Below, in pieces: positions 34,634 to 42,803 of a DNA stretch of 47,138 bases (position 1 is the stretch's first letter; each line of letters begins with the position of its first letter). This DNA comes from CBDUBU01 sp965365465 (lineage in GTDB: Bacteria > Bacteroidota > Rhodothermia > Rhodothermales > DASSAV01). The position numbers and the translations under genes are program-made. Where the stretch lies: the NCBI GenBank assembly GCA_965365465.1, contig CBDUBU010000004.1:1-47138 (forward strand), read 5' to 3'. The notes below the pieces were generated by a model. It searched no databases. It was not told the origin of the DNA and worked only from the letters and a program-made list of their open reading frames with translations.

Positions 34634-35014
34634 CTATTTCTTATCAGCGTCCTGGTTTCCCTTTTTTTTGGCATCGCCGGTTGGCGTTCGGCTCAGTTCA
34701 TCGTGAAGGCTCATTTCCTGTGCAGTACGGGCCGCCAGCGTGCCTCCCTGCTCTGCCACCCGGTCCATATGGGTGTAGCTCGTCGTCGCCAGATGGCGCG
34801 TCTCAGGATCGTCTGCTTTACCCTGTTCTACGTCAAGGATTTGCTGCACGTCCTCACGGACTGCTTCCTCTCCGGCAGCTTCAGCGAGTTCGTGCTCATA
34901 CTCGCGCGTGATCCCTCGCATACCGCTGGTATCGTACTCATGCTCCGAGTTCATCCCTCCGCCGGGAAGATCGGGGCGCCGCTGGTCCTGCGCTTTTTTT
35001 CCTGTATCCGCCAT
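34634..35014 (-). CDS. Small acidic hydrophilic protein, function unknown
   Basis: A 126-residue protein with no signal peptide or hydrophobic segment. It is rich in Glu, Asp, Gln and Ala with scattered charged helices (REYEHELAEAAGEEAVREDV), so it may be partly disordered and heat-soluble. AGAGGA is seven bases before the ATG, which supports the start. It pairs with the small basic gene that converges on it, and the two could be a stress-induced set. I know no family for it. Confidence 0.68.
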   Translation of the reverse strand: MADTGKKAQDQRRPDLPGGGMNSEHEYDTSGMRGITREYEHELAEAAGEEAVREDVQQILDVEQGKADDPETRHLATTSYTHMDRVAEQGGTLAARTAQEMSLHDELSRTPTGDAKKKGNQDADKK

Positions 35015-35188
35015 AGCTTGTCCTCTTCTATTCAGGATTTTAGTTCATGCAAGACCCAAGGAGCAGGCATCCGGAAAGCGTAGATAACGATGGCTTTCAG
35101 GCCCGCACGGATCTCGTTGCGTCAGGATCTAACGTGCGAACCGGGACGGAATTCCGGAAGGGGGAAAGCTTTCCCATATCTTTACGGG

Positions 35189-36274
35189 TCAGCGCAGCGG
35201 TGCAGCGAGGGTATGCGCTTCCAGAACCGAGGGTTGTACGGCTTTGATGAGGGCAGCAGCGAGGCCGTCGAGCGGAAGCGCGGCATCCGCCAACCCGGCG
35301 TCTGCAACAGCTTTGGGCATACCGTATACCACGCACGACTCCTCGTCCTGAATGAGCGCTTTGCCGCCGCTCTGTTTGATGGCGCGAACGCCTTCGAGAC
35401 CGTCCTTCCCCATCCCTGTCATAACTACAGAGAGAACGCGACCGGGATAGATGTCGTTGGCCGAACGGAACATGACATCTACAGACGGGCGATGAAGCGT
35501 AGCGGCTGGTTCTTCCGGTGTGGAAACGGTCACGCCGGAGGCAGTATTACGAAAAATCAGGTGATGCGCGCCGGGCGCGATAAGCGCGGAGCCGGGTTCC
35601 AGACGCATCCCCTGTTCGGCTTCAGCGATCCGGATCTGGCTCAGGGCGTTCAGGCGGTCGGCCAGCGAACGCGTGAAGTGTGGGGGCATATGCTGCACGA
35701 TCACGATAGGAACCGGAAAGTCATGGGGCAGTCCGGGAAGCACACGTTGCAGCGCAAAAGGGCCGCCCGTTGACACGCCGATGGCTATCAGCCGGGCAGC
35801 GCTGAAGCGCAATTCGGCAGGGGATGCCTTTACGCGCAGCGGCTGCGCCTCTGGCGAGGCTCTGCGAAAGAGCCGGGAGCGCGAGCCGGCAATGGTCTTG
35901 ATCTTGGCAACCAGTTCCTCTTTGATCTTCGTAATCTCGAGCGAGACGTACGACATCTGCTTGGGAATGAAATCGACGGCCCCGGCTTGCAATGCTTCGA
36001 CGGTAGCATGAGCGCCCTCCCGTGTCAGCGAGCTGATCATAAGAACCGGGCAGGGGTGGTTCTTCATGATCTCTTTCAGCGCCGAGATGCCGTCCATGCG
36101 CGGCATCTCGACATCCATGGTCACCAGGTCCGGGCGCAGATCCCTGACCTTGTCCACGGCTTCCCGCCCGTCGCGGGCCGTATCGACGACCCGAATCTCC
36201 GGGTCGCTCTCGATCATCATGGAAAGCGCCTTGCGCATGAAGGCAGAATCATCAACGACCAGAACGCGGATCAT
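35189..36274 (-). CDS. cheB: Chemotaxis protein-glutamate methylesterase/deamidase CheB
   Basis: Removes methyl groups from chemoreceptors once phosphorylated by CheA, resetting sensitivity. Residues 1-120 are a receiver domain with Asp54 (VTMDVEMP), then a linker, then the catalytic domain with Ser168 (GVSTGGP), His195 (QHMPPHF) and Asp291 (MTGMGKDG). The length of 361 residues is normal. The start is placed at ATG 36274, giving the standard MIRVLVVDDSAFMRK. The upstream in-frame ATG at 36325 would add 17 unrelated residues and touch cheA. It is the last gene of the chemotaxis operon, 51 bases after cheA. Confidence 0.96.
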   Translation of the reverse strand: MIRVLVVDDSAFMRKALSMMIESDPEIRVVDTARDGREAVDKVRDLRPDLVTMDVEMPRMDGISALKEIMKNHPCPVLMISSLTREGAHATVEALQAGAVDFIPKQMSYVSLEITKIKEELVAKIKTIAGSRSRLFRRASPEAQPLRVKASPAELRFSAARLIAIGVSTGGPFALQRVLPGLPHDFPVPIVIVQHMPPHFTRSLADRLNALSQIRIAEAEQGMRLEPGSALIAPGAHHLIFRNTASGVTVSTPEEPAATLHRPSVDVMFRSANDIYPGRVLSVVMTGMGKDGLEGVRAIKQSGGKALIQDEESCVVYGMPKAVADAGLADAALPLDGLAAALIKAVQPSVLEAHTLAAPLR

Positions 36275-36325
36275 AGCTTTGGTAAAGCAAAGAGGGCCGG
36301 AAGGGATAGGATGACAGTGAACCAA

Positions 36326-38203
36326 CTAAACCGTGAGGCCCCGTAATTTCTCGTTTTCCATGCGGACAAGCTCCGCTACGTCTGCAATCAGAATCACGCG
36401 CCCGTCGCCGAGGATCGTGGAACCGGCAACGCCGGGAATTTTTTTTAGATACGAACCCAGCGGCTTGATAACGATCTCTTTCTGTCCGATCAGGTCATCT
36501 ACGATCAGCCCGACCCGGTAGTGCGCGATCGCTACAATGACCGCATAAGCCCGGCTGGTTGCACGGCAGTTTTGTGCGTTGAGCGCCTTGCCTACGTCCA
36601 GCAGCGGGAGCACCTGCTCCCGCAAGCGGATAACCTCGCGCCCCCGGATGGTGCTGATGTCGCCGGGCTTAAGTCCTACCACCTCGATCACCGAGTGCAA
36701 CGGCACCGCAAAGGTTTCCTCGCCGAGCCGGACCAGCAAGCTCTGAATGATGGCGAGGGTAAGCGGCAACTTTAGGGTAAAGCGCGTGCCTTTCCCATGT
36801 CTGGAGTCGATGCTGACGGTGCCGTTCAGCCGGGTAATATTGGTCTTGACGACATCCATGCCAACGCCGCGTCCGGAGACCTGGCTGACCTGCTTGGCCG
36901 TGCTGAAGCCGGGACGGAAAATGATCGAGAACGCTTCGGCATCGCTCATGTCGGCAGCTTCCTTCTTCGTGATGAGCTTTTTATCAACGGCAGACTGCTT
37001 GAGCTTTTCCGGGTCCATCCCGGCCCCGTCATCTTCTACCTCGACCACGATATGGTTCCCCTCATGCGCAGCGCCCAGGCGTATGGTCCCGTGCGCCGGT
37101 TTGCCGCTTGCTGACCGGATTTCCGGCTGCTCGACGCCATGGTCTGCCGCGTTCCGGATGAGATGAACCAGCGGATCGCCAATCTCCTCGATGAGGGATT
37201 TGTCCAGTTCGGTTTCTTCGCCTTCAATGACCAGATTGATCTTTTTGTTGAACTCTTTGCCGAGGTCTCGGACGAGGCGAGGAAACTTGTTGAAGACACG
37301 CCCGATCTGCACCATGCGCGTGCGCATGATGGCAGACTGTAGTTCCGTCGTGATGAAGTCTACCTGAGCAGTGGTGTCGGAAAGCTCGCGCAGGATGTCT
37401 TCCATGCTGCGCTGGTCATTGACCTCGCTCACTACCTGCATGAGCCGGTTTCTGCCCAGCACAAGCTCGCCGACCAGGTTCATCAGGTTATCCAGCCTTC
37501 CTACTTCGACGCGAATGGTTTCGGTTGCGCGGTCTGTCTTTCGGCGTGCGGCTTCGGGATCGGCGCCGGCAGAGGATGCTTCTGCCGAGGGAAGGGAACG
37601 GTCAACGTCCAATGCTTCCTGGTCATCTTGCGAGGCCGGAGCCGCCATGTTCGGCTTCGTTTCCTCGCGTTCCGGTTCGACCGCCGGGAGGTCGGGCGCG
37701 GTCGCCGGCTCCGGCATTTCCATACGGGCAGGCTGATCGGCCTGCGTTTCCTGGATGGCAGCCGTCAAAGGCGCGTCAGGCTGGCGGTGCGCTACAAAAG
37801 TCCCCTCGGAAATGGCTGTCAGGTCTGCGATCACCGCGTCCATGTCCAGCGGCTCGATACGCTGATCTACGACCTGCTGAAGCAACACTTTCATCTGGTC
37901 GAAGGCAGCAAGCATAACGTCGATCATGCCGTTCCGGAGCGTCAGTTCGTCTCTCCGCAGCTTGTTCAGCACATCCTCGAAGTGGTGCGCGAGGACGCTC
38001 AACTGTTCCAGGCTCAAGAACCCGGAAGTGCCTTTTACCGTATGCACAGCCCGGAATATTTTGTCTACGAGCGCCTTGTCTCCAGCATGGTGCTCCAGTT
38101 CGAGTAGTTGGTTGTCCAGGTCGTCGAAGATCTCGCGGGTTTCTACCACGAAGCTCTCGACGATTTCCAGCATGTCGCCGGTAAAGATGGGGTGTTGAGA
38201 CAT
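36326..38203 (-). CDS. cheA: Chemotaxis histidine kinase CheA
   Basis: Sensor kinase that takes signals from chemoreceptors through CheW and phosphorylates CheY and CheB. It has 625 residues. The Hpt domain is at about 8-110, with phosphoryl acceptor His54 (RAVHTVKGTSGF). A Pro/Ala/Glu-rich linker spans about 135-228, where a folded P2 domain would be expected but is not evident. The dimer region begins near 229 (VEVGRLDNLMNLVGELV), the ATP-binding domain lies at about 300-445 (RNAADHGVE, DDGAGMD) and the CheW-like domain at about 475-620. The linker holds ASQDDQEALDV at 190-200, like a weakened CheY-binding motif. It follows cheZ by 73 bases. Confidence 0.97.
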   Translation of the reverse strand: MSQHPIFTGDMLEIVESFVVETREIFDDLDNQLLELEHHAGDKALVDKIFRAVHTVKGTSGFLSLEQLSVLAHHFEDVLNKLRRDELTLRNGMIDVMLAAFDQMKVLLQQVVDQRIEPLDMDAVIADLTAISEGTFVAHRQPDAPLTAAIQETQADQPARMEMPEPATAPDLPAVEPEREETKPNMAAPASQDDQEALDVDRSLPSAEASSAGADPEAARRKTDRATETIRVEVGRLDNLMNLVGELVLGRNRLMQVVSEVNDQRSMEDILRELSDTTAQVDFITTELQSAIMRTRMVQIGRVFNKFPRLVRDLGKEFNKKINLVIEGEETELDKSLIEEIGDPLVHLIRNAADHGVEQPEIRSASGKPAHGTIRLGAAHEGNHIVVEVEDDGAGMDPEKLKQSAVDKKLITKKEAADMSDAEAFSIIFRPGFSTAKQVSQVSGRGVGMDVVKTNITRLNGTVSIDSRHGKGTRFTLKLPLTLAIIQSLLVRLGEETFAVPLHSVIEVVGLKPGDISTIRGREVIRLREQVLPLLDVGKALNAQNCRATSRAYAVIVAIAHYRVGLIVDDLIGQKEIVIKPLGSYLKKIPGVAGSTILGDGRVILIADVAELVRMENEKLRGLTV

Positions 38204-38276
38204 GGCTATGGGTGGGGTTATAAAGGGTTGGCAGGCTGTTGAAGGTCTTCCGGGTAAGCAGGCATTGTGTTGAAAC

Positions 38277-39278
38277 TTAAAAACCAGCCCCGAACAGTTT
38301 ATCTATGTCGTCCTGGGATGCGGAATCACTGGCGCCGAAGCCCTGGCTGAAGAGCTGGTCGATGTCGACTTGAGATGAATAAGTGCCTGGTTCCGGAGTG
38401 GCTACGGGAGTCCTCTGGCCGAAAAGCTGATCGATGTCGGTCTGGGACGCGGTAGAACTCGATCCGTCTCCCCCGAATAACTGATCGATGTCGTCCTGGG
38501 AAGTTGCCGAGGCAACTTCTGAGCCGGGGGCCGGAAAAGCGGCGTTTCGCATAACGTCATCTGCATAAGCCTGTCGCTGTCCGGATCGGTCGTAGCTAGC
38601 GTTGGCATCGAACACGCTGCCGGATTCCATGACGGCCGGTGGCAGTGCGTCCTCAAGCTCGTCCGAAGTGAGCCGTTCCATGAGTTTCGACATACGACCG
38701 CGAATGGACTCGATCAGATGATTCACCGCAGCGATTTGCTGTGAGGTGATATCCTGCACCTGGAGCGAGATCATGATCTGGTTCATCTTCTCACGGATCT
38801 CGTCAAACGTCCTGAGCTTGGCGTTCAGGTTGTCTGCAATCAGGTTTCGGACACGCTCTTTCTCCTCGTGAATGCAGGCCAGTTGTTCCAGAAGCGCAGG
38901 ATTTCTGTCCAGAAGTTCATCTCGGAGCAACTCCAGGGTCAGGAGGTCTGCCTTTTTCAGGGCATTGAGGTGCTGTCCGTTCTGCTCGAGCTGGGCGCGT
39001 GTCTGCCCCAGCCGCCCCAGCACCACATCGACCAGGTCAAGGATTTCTGTGGTAGCCAGTTCCGTGGCCTGTGTAACGCTCTGCAACTGCGAGGTGGCAG
39101 AGGGCATCTTGTGGGTGCTTTCGCGAATGGAAAGGTTTATCTCATCCATCAGCGGCGAGATCTCCTTCAGGAAATAAAAGACCTCTTCCAGAAACGGCAC
39201 CGCGCGTTGACCGAGTATGAACACGGCCCGCAGTTCGTTGATCTTGCCGAGGATTTCGCTGATATTGAGCGTATTCAT
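38277..39278 (-). CDS. cheZ: CheY-P phosphatase CheZ with four C-terminal CheY-binding-like motifs
   Basis: Speeds loss of phosphate from CheY, ending the motor signal. Residues about 1-215 are a long helical hairpin of CheZ type, with the catalytic pattern Asp176-x3-Gln180 (LQVQDITSQQ) matching E. coli Asp143 and Gln147. A disordered segment follows. The tail (259-333) has four copies of S-Q-x-D-I-D-x-L-F, beginning at residues 260, 278, 302 and 321: SQDDIDQLFG, SQTDIDQLFG, SQVDIDQLFS and SQDDIDKLFG. E. coli CheZ has one such C-terminal peptide and FliM one at its N-terminus, both binding CheY. The length of 333 residues is longer than usual because of the tail. Confidence 0.93.
   Translation of the reverse strand: MNTLNISEILGKINELRAVFILGQRAVPFLEEVFYFLKEISPLMDEINLSIRESTHKMPSATSQLQSVTQATELATTEILDLVDVVLGRLGQTRAQLEQNGQHLNALKKADLLTLELLRDELLDRNPALLEQLACIHEEKERVRNLIADNLNAKLRTFDEIREKMNQIMISLQVQDITSQQIAAVNHLIESIRGRMSKLMERLTSDELEDALPPAVMESGSVFDANASYDRSGQRQAYADDVMRNAAFPAPGSEVASATSQDDIDQLFGGDGSSSTASQTDIDQLFGQRTPVATPEPGTYSSQVDIDQLFSQGFGASDSASQDDIDKLFGAGF
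38280..38504 (-). repeat. Four in-frame SQxDIDxLF-coding repeats in cheZ
   Basis: Codes for residues 259-333 of CheZ. The repeat cores are 18, 24 and 19 residues apart with Ser/Gly/Pro-rich spacers. The DNA copies share similar sequence (GATCGATGTCGxxCTGGGA on the plus strand) but differ at several third positions, so they are not a recent perfect duplication. Confidence 0.85.
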
Positions 39279-39291
39279 GGAAGGGGTCTGG

Positions 39292-39660
39292 TTAGACGGT
39301 TTTCAAAATCAGATTGATTTTGTCGCGCAGCACTTCAGGCGTAAAGGGCTTTACGATATAGTTGTTCACGCGGGCGTGCATGGCGGCGATGACATCTTCC
39401 TTCATGCCGCGCGTGGTGACCATCAGGATAGGCAGGCGCTCGAACGTGGGATGCTGGCGAATGGCCTGGGTGAGTTCCAGGCCGTTCATGTTGGGCATGT
39501 TCCAGTCAGTAATGATAAAGTCGAACCTGTGATCTGCCAGTTTGCCCACGGCATCGTTGCCATCCTCGGCTTCCACAAGGTCAGCATAGCCGATCTCGCG
39601 CAATGCGTTGCTAACGATTCGGCGCATGGTAGGAGAGTCATCAACAACCAGGAATTTCAT
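39292..39660 (-). CDS. cheY: Response regulator CheY (second copy)
   Basis: A single receiver domain of 122 residues with no output domain. Asp7 and Asp8 lie in FLVVDDSP, the phosphoryl acceptor is Asp52 (IITDWNMPNM), and the conserved Thr/Lys are in MVTTRG and VKPFTPE. It matches canonical CheY closely (KFLVVDDSPTMRRIV start, ITDWNMPNMNGLEL), so it is the likelier motor-binding copy. The start of the cheZ gene lies 13 bases downstream, and the other cheY lies nine bases upstream. Both copies sit just before cheZ. Confidence 0.95.
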   Translation of the reverse strand: MKFLVVDDSPTMRRIVSNALREIGYADLVEAEDGNDAVGKLADHRFDFIITDWNMPNMNGLELTQAIRQHPTFERLPILMVTTRGMKEDVIAAMHARVNNYIVKPFTPEVLRDKINLILKTV

Positions 39661-39669
39661 CGTACACCT

Positions 39670-40035
39670 CTAGTTGACATATTTAGCGACTTCATACTGA
39701 ATGCGTCGCTGATCGAATGGCTTGGCAATGTAGGAATTGGCTCCGAGGCTGAGTCCTTGCGATACTTCCTCGGAACCCGTCAGAGAAGAAAGAATGATGA
39801 TCGGGAGTTCGTGGTACTCACGGTCTTCACGAACCGCACGGACCAAGCCGAAGCCGTCCAGTTTAGGCATATTCAGATCTGTAATGATCAGATCGACATG
39901 GTCATGCGCCAGCACTTGCAGCGCCTCCATGCCGTCCTGCGCAGTCAGCACCGTATAACCCTGTGCGCGTAGGGCGAACATGACGAACTTGCGGATCGCA
40001 CCTGAATCGTCTACCACCATCACGACTTTTGACAT
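39670..40035 (-). CDS. CheY-like single-domain response regulator (first copy)
   Basis: A 121-residue receiver domain: Asp9/Asp10 (VVDDSG), phosphoryl acceptor Asp53 (IITDLNMPKLDG), Thr/Ser-type switch (LSSLTGSE) and Lys in IAKPFDQ. It differs from the neighbouring cheY in the switch and C-terminal helix and is closer to CheY-like proteins of multi-CheY systems, where one copy can act as a phosphate sink. It lies six bases after cheR and nine before the second copy, so the two are co-transcribed. Which copy binds the motor is not readable. Confidence 0.93.
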   Translation of the reverse strand: MSKVVMVVDDSGAIRKFVMFALRAQGYTVLTAQDGMEALQVLAHDHVDLIITDLNMPKLDGFGLVRAVREDREYHELPIIILSSLTGSEEVSQGLSLGANSYIAKPFDQRRIQYEVAKYVN

Positions 40036-40041
40036 ATCAGG

Positions 40042-40914
40042 TTACCCTTTTTTATAAGCAATCGTTTTTGCAAAGCGAACAGGCTGAAGCGCCTGTGTGA
40101 CCCCGTACAGGGTCTCAGAAAAACCGACGAGCAGGTAGCCGCTGCGGTTGAGGCTGTTATAGAGGGATGTAACGACCTGCTGCTTTGAGGCTATATCGAA
40201 ATAGATCAGCACGTTGGCGCAGAAAATCACGTCATAGCCGCGCATTGTCGCCATTCCGGAGCGATCCGTCAGGTTCAGGTGTTTGAAGGTCACCAGCCTC
40301 CTGACATCAGGACTGAGCACGTATTTGTCTCCCTCAGTGCTGAAGTATTTGTTCAGATAAGCAGGCGGGATATTCCGTACCGCGTATGCGCCGAATACGC
40401 CTGTGCGGGCCGTGTCGAGCACCTCGGTGTTGATGTCGGTGCCGGTGATCTCGAACTGAAAGCCGGGGTAGCGGTGTTGAAACCGTTCCTTGACCAGCAA
40501 GCCGAGCGTGTAGGGTTCGTCTCCGGACGAGCAGGCCGCGCTCCAGATGCGGATGCGGCGAATCCCTTCTTTCTCTCTTTGCCGCACGATTTCCGGAAGA
40601 ATGTCGCTCTCCAGAATCTCAAGCTGCGCCTCATTCCGGAAAAAGAAGGTTTCGTTGATCGTTATGGCGTTTACGAGCAGGGGCAGTTCGGTTCTTTTTC
40701 CGCCGTTCTGCACATAACGGTAGTAAGAACCGAAATCAGCCAGGCGAAGGGCATGGAGACGGCGTCCGATCCTGCTTTCCAGCAGGTAGCGCTTGTTGTC
40801 CTGGAAGAAGATCCCTGTTTCGTTATAGATGAAAGAACGCAGCAGGGAAAAAGTATCTTCCGGCAATTCTGACTTGGCGCGGGCTGTAAGGCTGAGTTGT
40901 TCAAGCAGGCTCAT
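40042..40914 (-). CDS. cheR: Chemotaxis protein methyltransferase CheR
   Basis: Adds methyl groups from S-adenosylmethionine to chemoreceptor glutamates, opposing CheB. It has 290 residues. The N-terminal helical domain runs to about 85 (LLRSFIYNETGIFF), then the SAM-binding domain with IWSAACSSGDEPYTLG (GxGxxGxE-type) and the FCANVLIYFDIASKQQVV segment that marks CheR. The start is ATG 40914, with AGGAG six bases before it, preferred over ATG 40938, which would reach into the HEAT gene stop at 40935. It is followed at six bases by the first cheY. Confidence 0.95.
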   Translation of the reverse strand: MSLLEQLSLTARAKSELPEDTFSLLRSFIYNETGIFFQDNKRYLLESRIGRRLHALRLADFGSYYRYVQNGGKRTELPLLVNAITINETFFFRNEAQLEILESDILPEIVRQREKEGIRRIRIWSAACSSGDEPYTLGLLVKERFQHRYPGFQFEITGTDINTEVLDTARTGVFGAYAVRNIPPAYLNKYFSTEGDKYVLSPDVRRLVTFKHLNLTDRSGMATMRGYDVIFCANVLIYFDIASKQQVVTSLYNSLNRSGYLLVGFSETLYGVTQALQPVRFAKTIAYKKG

Positions 40915-40934
40915 GTCATACTCCTGTGATGCAT

Positions 40935-42233
40935 TCACGCAAAAGCATTATCGGTGCGAAAAGGGTTCACATCTGCCGGAAAGGGGAGGTCAACCTCCAG
41001 GGCGGCGTCAGCGGCGAAGGAGCGAACCATTGGATCGAGATCGTTCAGTCCGCAATGAATCAGTTCGCACAGCGTAGGGTGCTGCATACGAAGGCACACG
41101 TTCAGGATAGCCAGCTTCGTATCGGCCTCAAGGGCTCCGAAGTGTGTCCGGAGAAAGGTCGCCACCTGCGGCCACTCGTTCTCGTCCACGGCGGATCCTG
41201 CCAGAAGCGCCAGCGCAAAATTGCAGCCTGTCTCAGGAGCCAGCACGCCCTCTGCCGTGGCCGCCGCCAGATGCCGGAAAGCATCCGGATAGGCAGCTAT
41301 CGTTTTGAAGACCTGGAGATCGACGGAATCACTGGCGCCGCCGCACCCCAACAGACTTCGGACAACCTGCTCATCAAGAAAGAATCGCAGACCACGAATG
41401 GCTGCACAGAGGTATTCCTGATCCGGGTCGTTCAGCATCTCCAGAAGGTAGTTCCGGATGTGCGGCGGAAGATCGGCTACACTTTCAGGAAAGGCGTCCC
41501 AGATCTCAACCATGCTTGCGAGCAGGATGGGCCGGGCCATCGGATTCACCCGGTCCATGACAGGCAGCAGCAGGTCGAGCATCGCAGGGGACTGTTGCCC
41601 GGCGATGGCTTCCGCTGCGGCGAGCTGTACAACGGGATCCTCATCTGTCAGCGCCTGCTCGAAGAAGTCGAAGTCGTCTACGTCTCCCATTTCACCGATC
41701 GCCGCGACGATGCCAGGGCGGGCAAGGGGCGCACGTTCGTACAGGCAACGCAGCGCCGGCCCGTGTTCGATGGATTGCAGCGCTCCGAGTGCGTCTACAG
41801 CCGCCAGTACGACGTTGGCATCCGTATCGTCCAGATGCACGGCGATCTCTCCGGCCAGATCATGCGCGGGCAAAAGCGCTAGCAGGTCGATAACGAATTT
41901 GCGGGTGTCCTTGTCCGGATGGTGTATCACTTCAGACAGAACCGCAACCGCTTTGCTCCCCATCTGAGCCAGCGCTTCTCCGGCAAGATTGCGGACCTTG
42001 ATGTCCGCGCTGGAAATATGCAGCAAGGCTCCCCGCGCCGCTTCTTCCATGTCCAGCAAGACCAGCATACGCGCGGCAAGCTCGCGGACGCCGGGGTCAG
42101 GGTCTGCCAGGAGCAGGGCAGCGGCTTCGGCGGCAACCCGCCCTCCACCGGCTTCGATACATAGCGTCTCCAGCGCCGCCGACCTTTCGGCGGGGTCGGG
42201 GTGAGATAGTCGAGGCGGCAGGTTTTCTTGCAT
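40935..42233 (-). CDS. HEAT-repeat protein inside the chemotaxis operon
   Basis: A 432-residue protein without a signal peptide or membrane segment. It is built of about ten tandem 30-40-residue helical pairs of HEAT type (ADPDPGVRELAARMLVLL, SADIKVRNLAGEALAQMG, TDANVVLAAVDALGAL, DEDPVVQLAAAEAIAG). Such arrays are scaffolds for protein binding. AGGA lies just before the ATG. It sits between cheW and cheR, 84 bases after cheW and 20 before cheR, and ends with PFRTDNAFA. I know no standard chemotaxis protein of this shape. It probably binds a signalling component or a chemoreceptor array, but that is inferred from position. Confidence 0.85.
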   Translation of the reverse strand: MQENLPPRLSHPDPAERSAALETLCIEAGGGRVAAEAAALLLADPDPGVRELAARMLVLLDMEEAARGALLHISSADIKVRNLAGEALAQMGSKAVAVLSEVIHHPDKDTRKFVIDLLALLPAHDLAGEIAVHLDDTDANVVLAAVDALGALQSIEHGPALRCLYERAPLARPGIVAAIGEMGDVDDFDFFEQALTDEDPVVQLAAAEAIAGQQSPAMLDLLLPVMDRVNPMARPILLASMVEIWDAFPESVADLPPHIRNYLLEMLNDPDQEYLCAAIRGLRFFLDEQVVRSLLGCGGASDSVDLQVFKTIAAYPDAFRHLAAATAEGVLAPETGCNFALALLAGSAVDENEWPQVATFLRTHFGALEADTKLAILNVCLRMQHPTLCELIHCGLNDLDPMVRSFAADAALEVDLPFPADVNPFRTDNAFA

Positions 42234-42253
42234 GATCCTGTTCAGGGTAAGCT

Positions 42254-42294
42254 AAAAAGCAGGTTGTGGCCTGCGTTTTCCGGGTGACGCAGGC
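42254..42294 (-). promoter_or_regulatory. Attenuator-like pair of alternative hairpins between cheW and the HEAT gene
   Basis: On the minus strand three segments follow in order: GCCTGCG (42294-42288), CGCAGGC (42275-42269) and CCTGC (42263-42259), then TTTTT (42258-42254). The first and second pair over seven bases. The second and third pair over five with a six-base loop and a T-run, as in a weak terminator. The two structures exclude each other. Confidence 0.3.
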
Positions 42295-42317
42295 GGTTGC
42301 GCTAAAAGGCAATGTCG

Positions 42318-42803
42318 TCAGGCAGCTTCCTTTGCAGGCTTCAGCGAAGCGTGCTCTTCCGAAGACAAGACTTCCTCAAGATCCAGAAGGATCAGCAGCC
42401 GATCGTTCAGCTTGGCAACCCCCTTGATGTAATGGGCATCGATGCCGATAGCCAGGTCGGGAGGAGGCTCGATGACGCTGCGATCTACTCGGATCACCTC
42501 ACGCACGGCATCCATCATGAATCCTACTACCTTTTCCACCAACTCCACGACAACGATGCGGGTATCTTTGTCGTGTTCACGCTGCGGCAGGCCGAAGCGT
42601 TTGCGCAGGTCGATCACCGGGACGATTTTGCCCCGCAGGTTGATAACGCCTTCCACAAAAGCCGGGGCGTTGGGCACGCGCGTGATATCGACGGGACGAA
42701 TGATTTCCTGCACTTTCAGAATGTCGATGCCGAATTCTTCATGCTCGATGACAAAGCTGACGAGCTGCAGAAGGCTGCCCGCGCTGGTTGCATAGTCGCT
42801 CAT
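42318..42803 (-). CDS. cheW: Chemotaxis coupling protein CheW
   Basis: Couples chemoreceptors to CheA in the signalling array. It is a single CheW domain of 161 residues with the typical pattern LQLVSFVIEHEEFGIDILKVQEII, then APAFVEGVINLRGKIVPVIDLRKRFGL, then VVGFMMDAVREVIRV and a C-terminal LLILLDLEEVL. The tail after residue 145 is charged. The ribosome-binding site is weak. It is the first gene of the chemotaxis set, about 180 bases after flgE and its hairpin, and may have its own promoter. Confidence 0.95.
   Translation of the reverse strand: MSDYATSAGSLLQLVSFVIEHEEFGIDILKVQEIIRPVDITRVPNAPAFVEGVINLRGKIVPVIDLRKRFGLPQREHDKDTRIVVVELVEKVVGFMMDAVREVIRVDRSVIEPPPDLAIGIDAHYIKGVAKLNDRLLILLDLEEVLSSEEHASLKPAKEAA

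Noticed and set aside
35162..35175. 14-base perfect palindrome after cheB
   Set aside because: No T-run and almost no loop, so a terminator is not supported. It may be chance.
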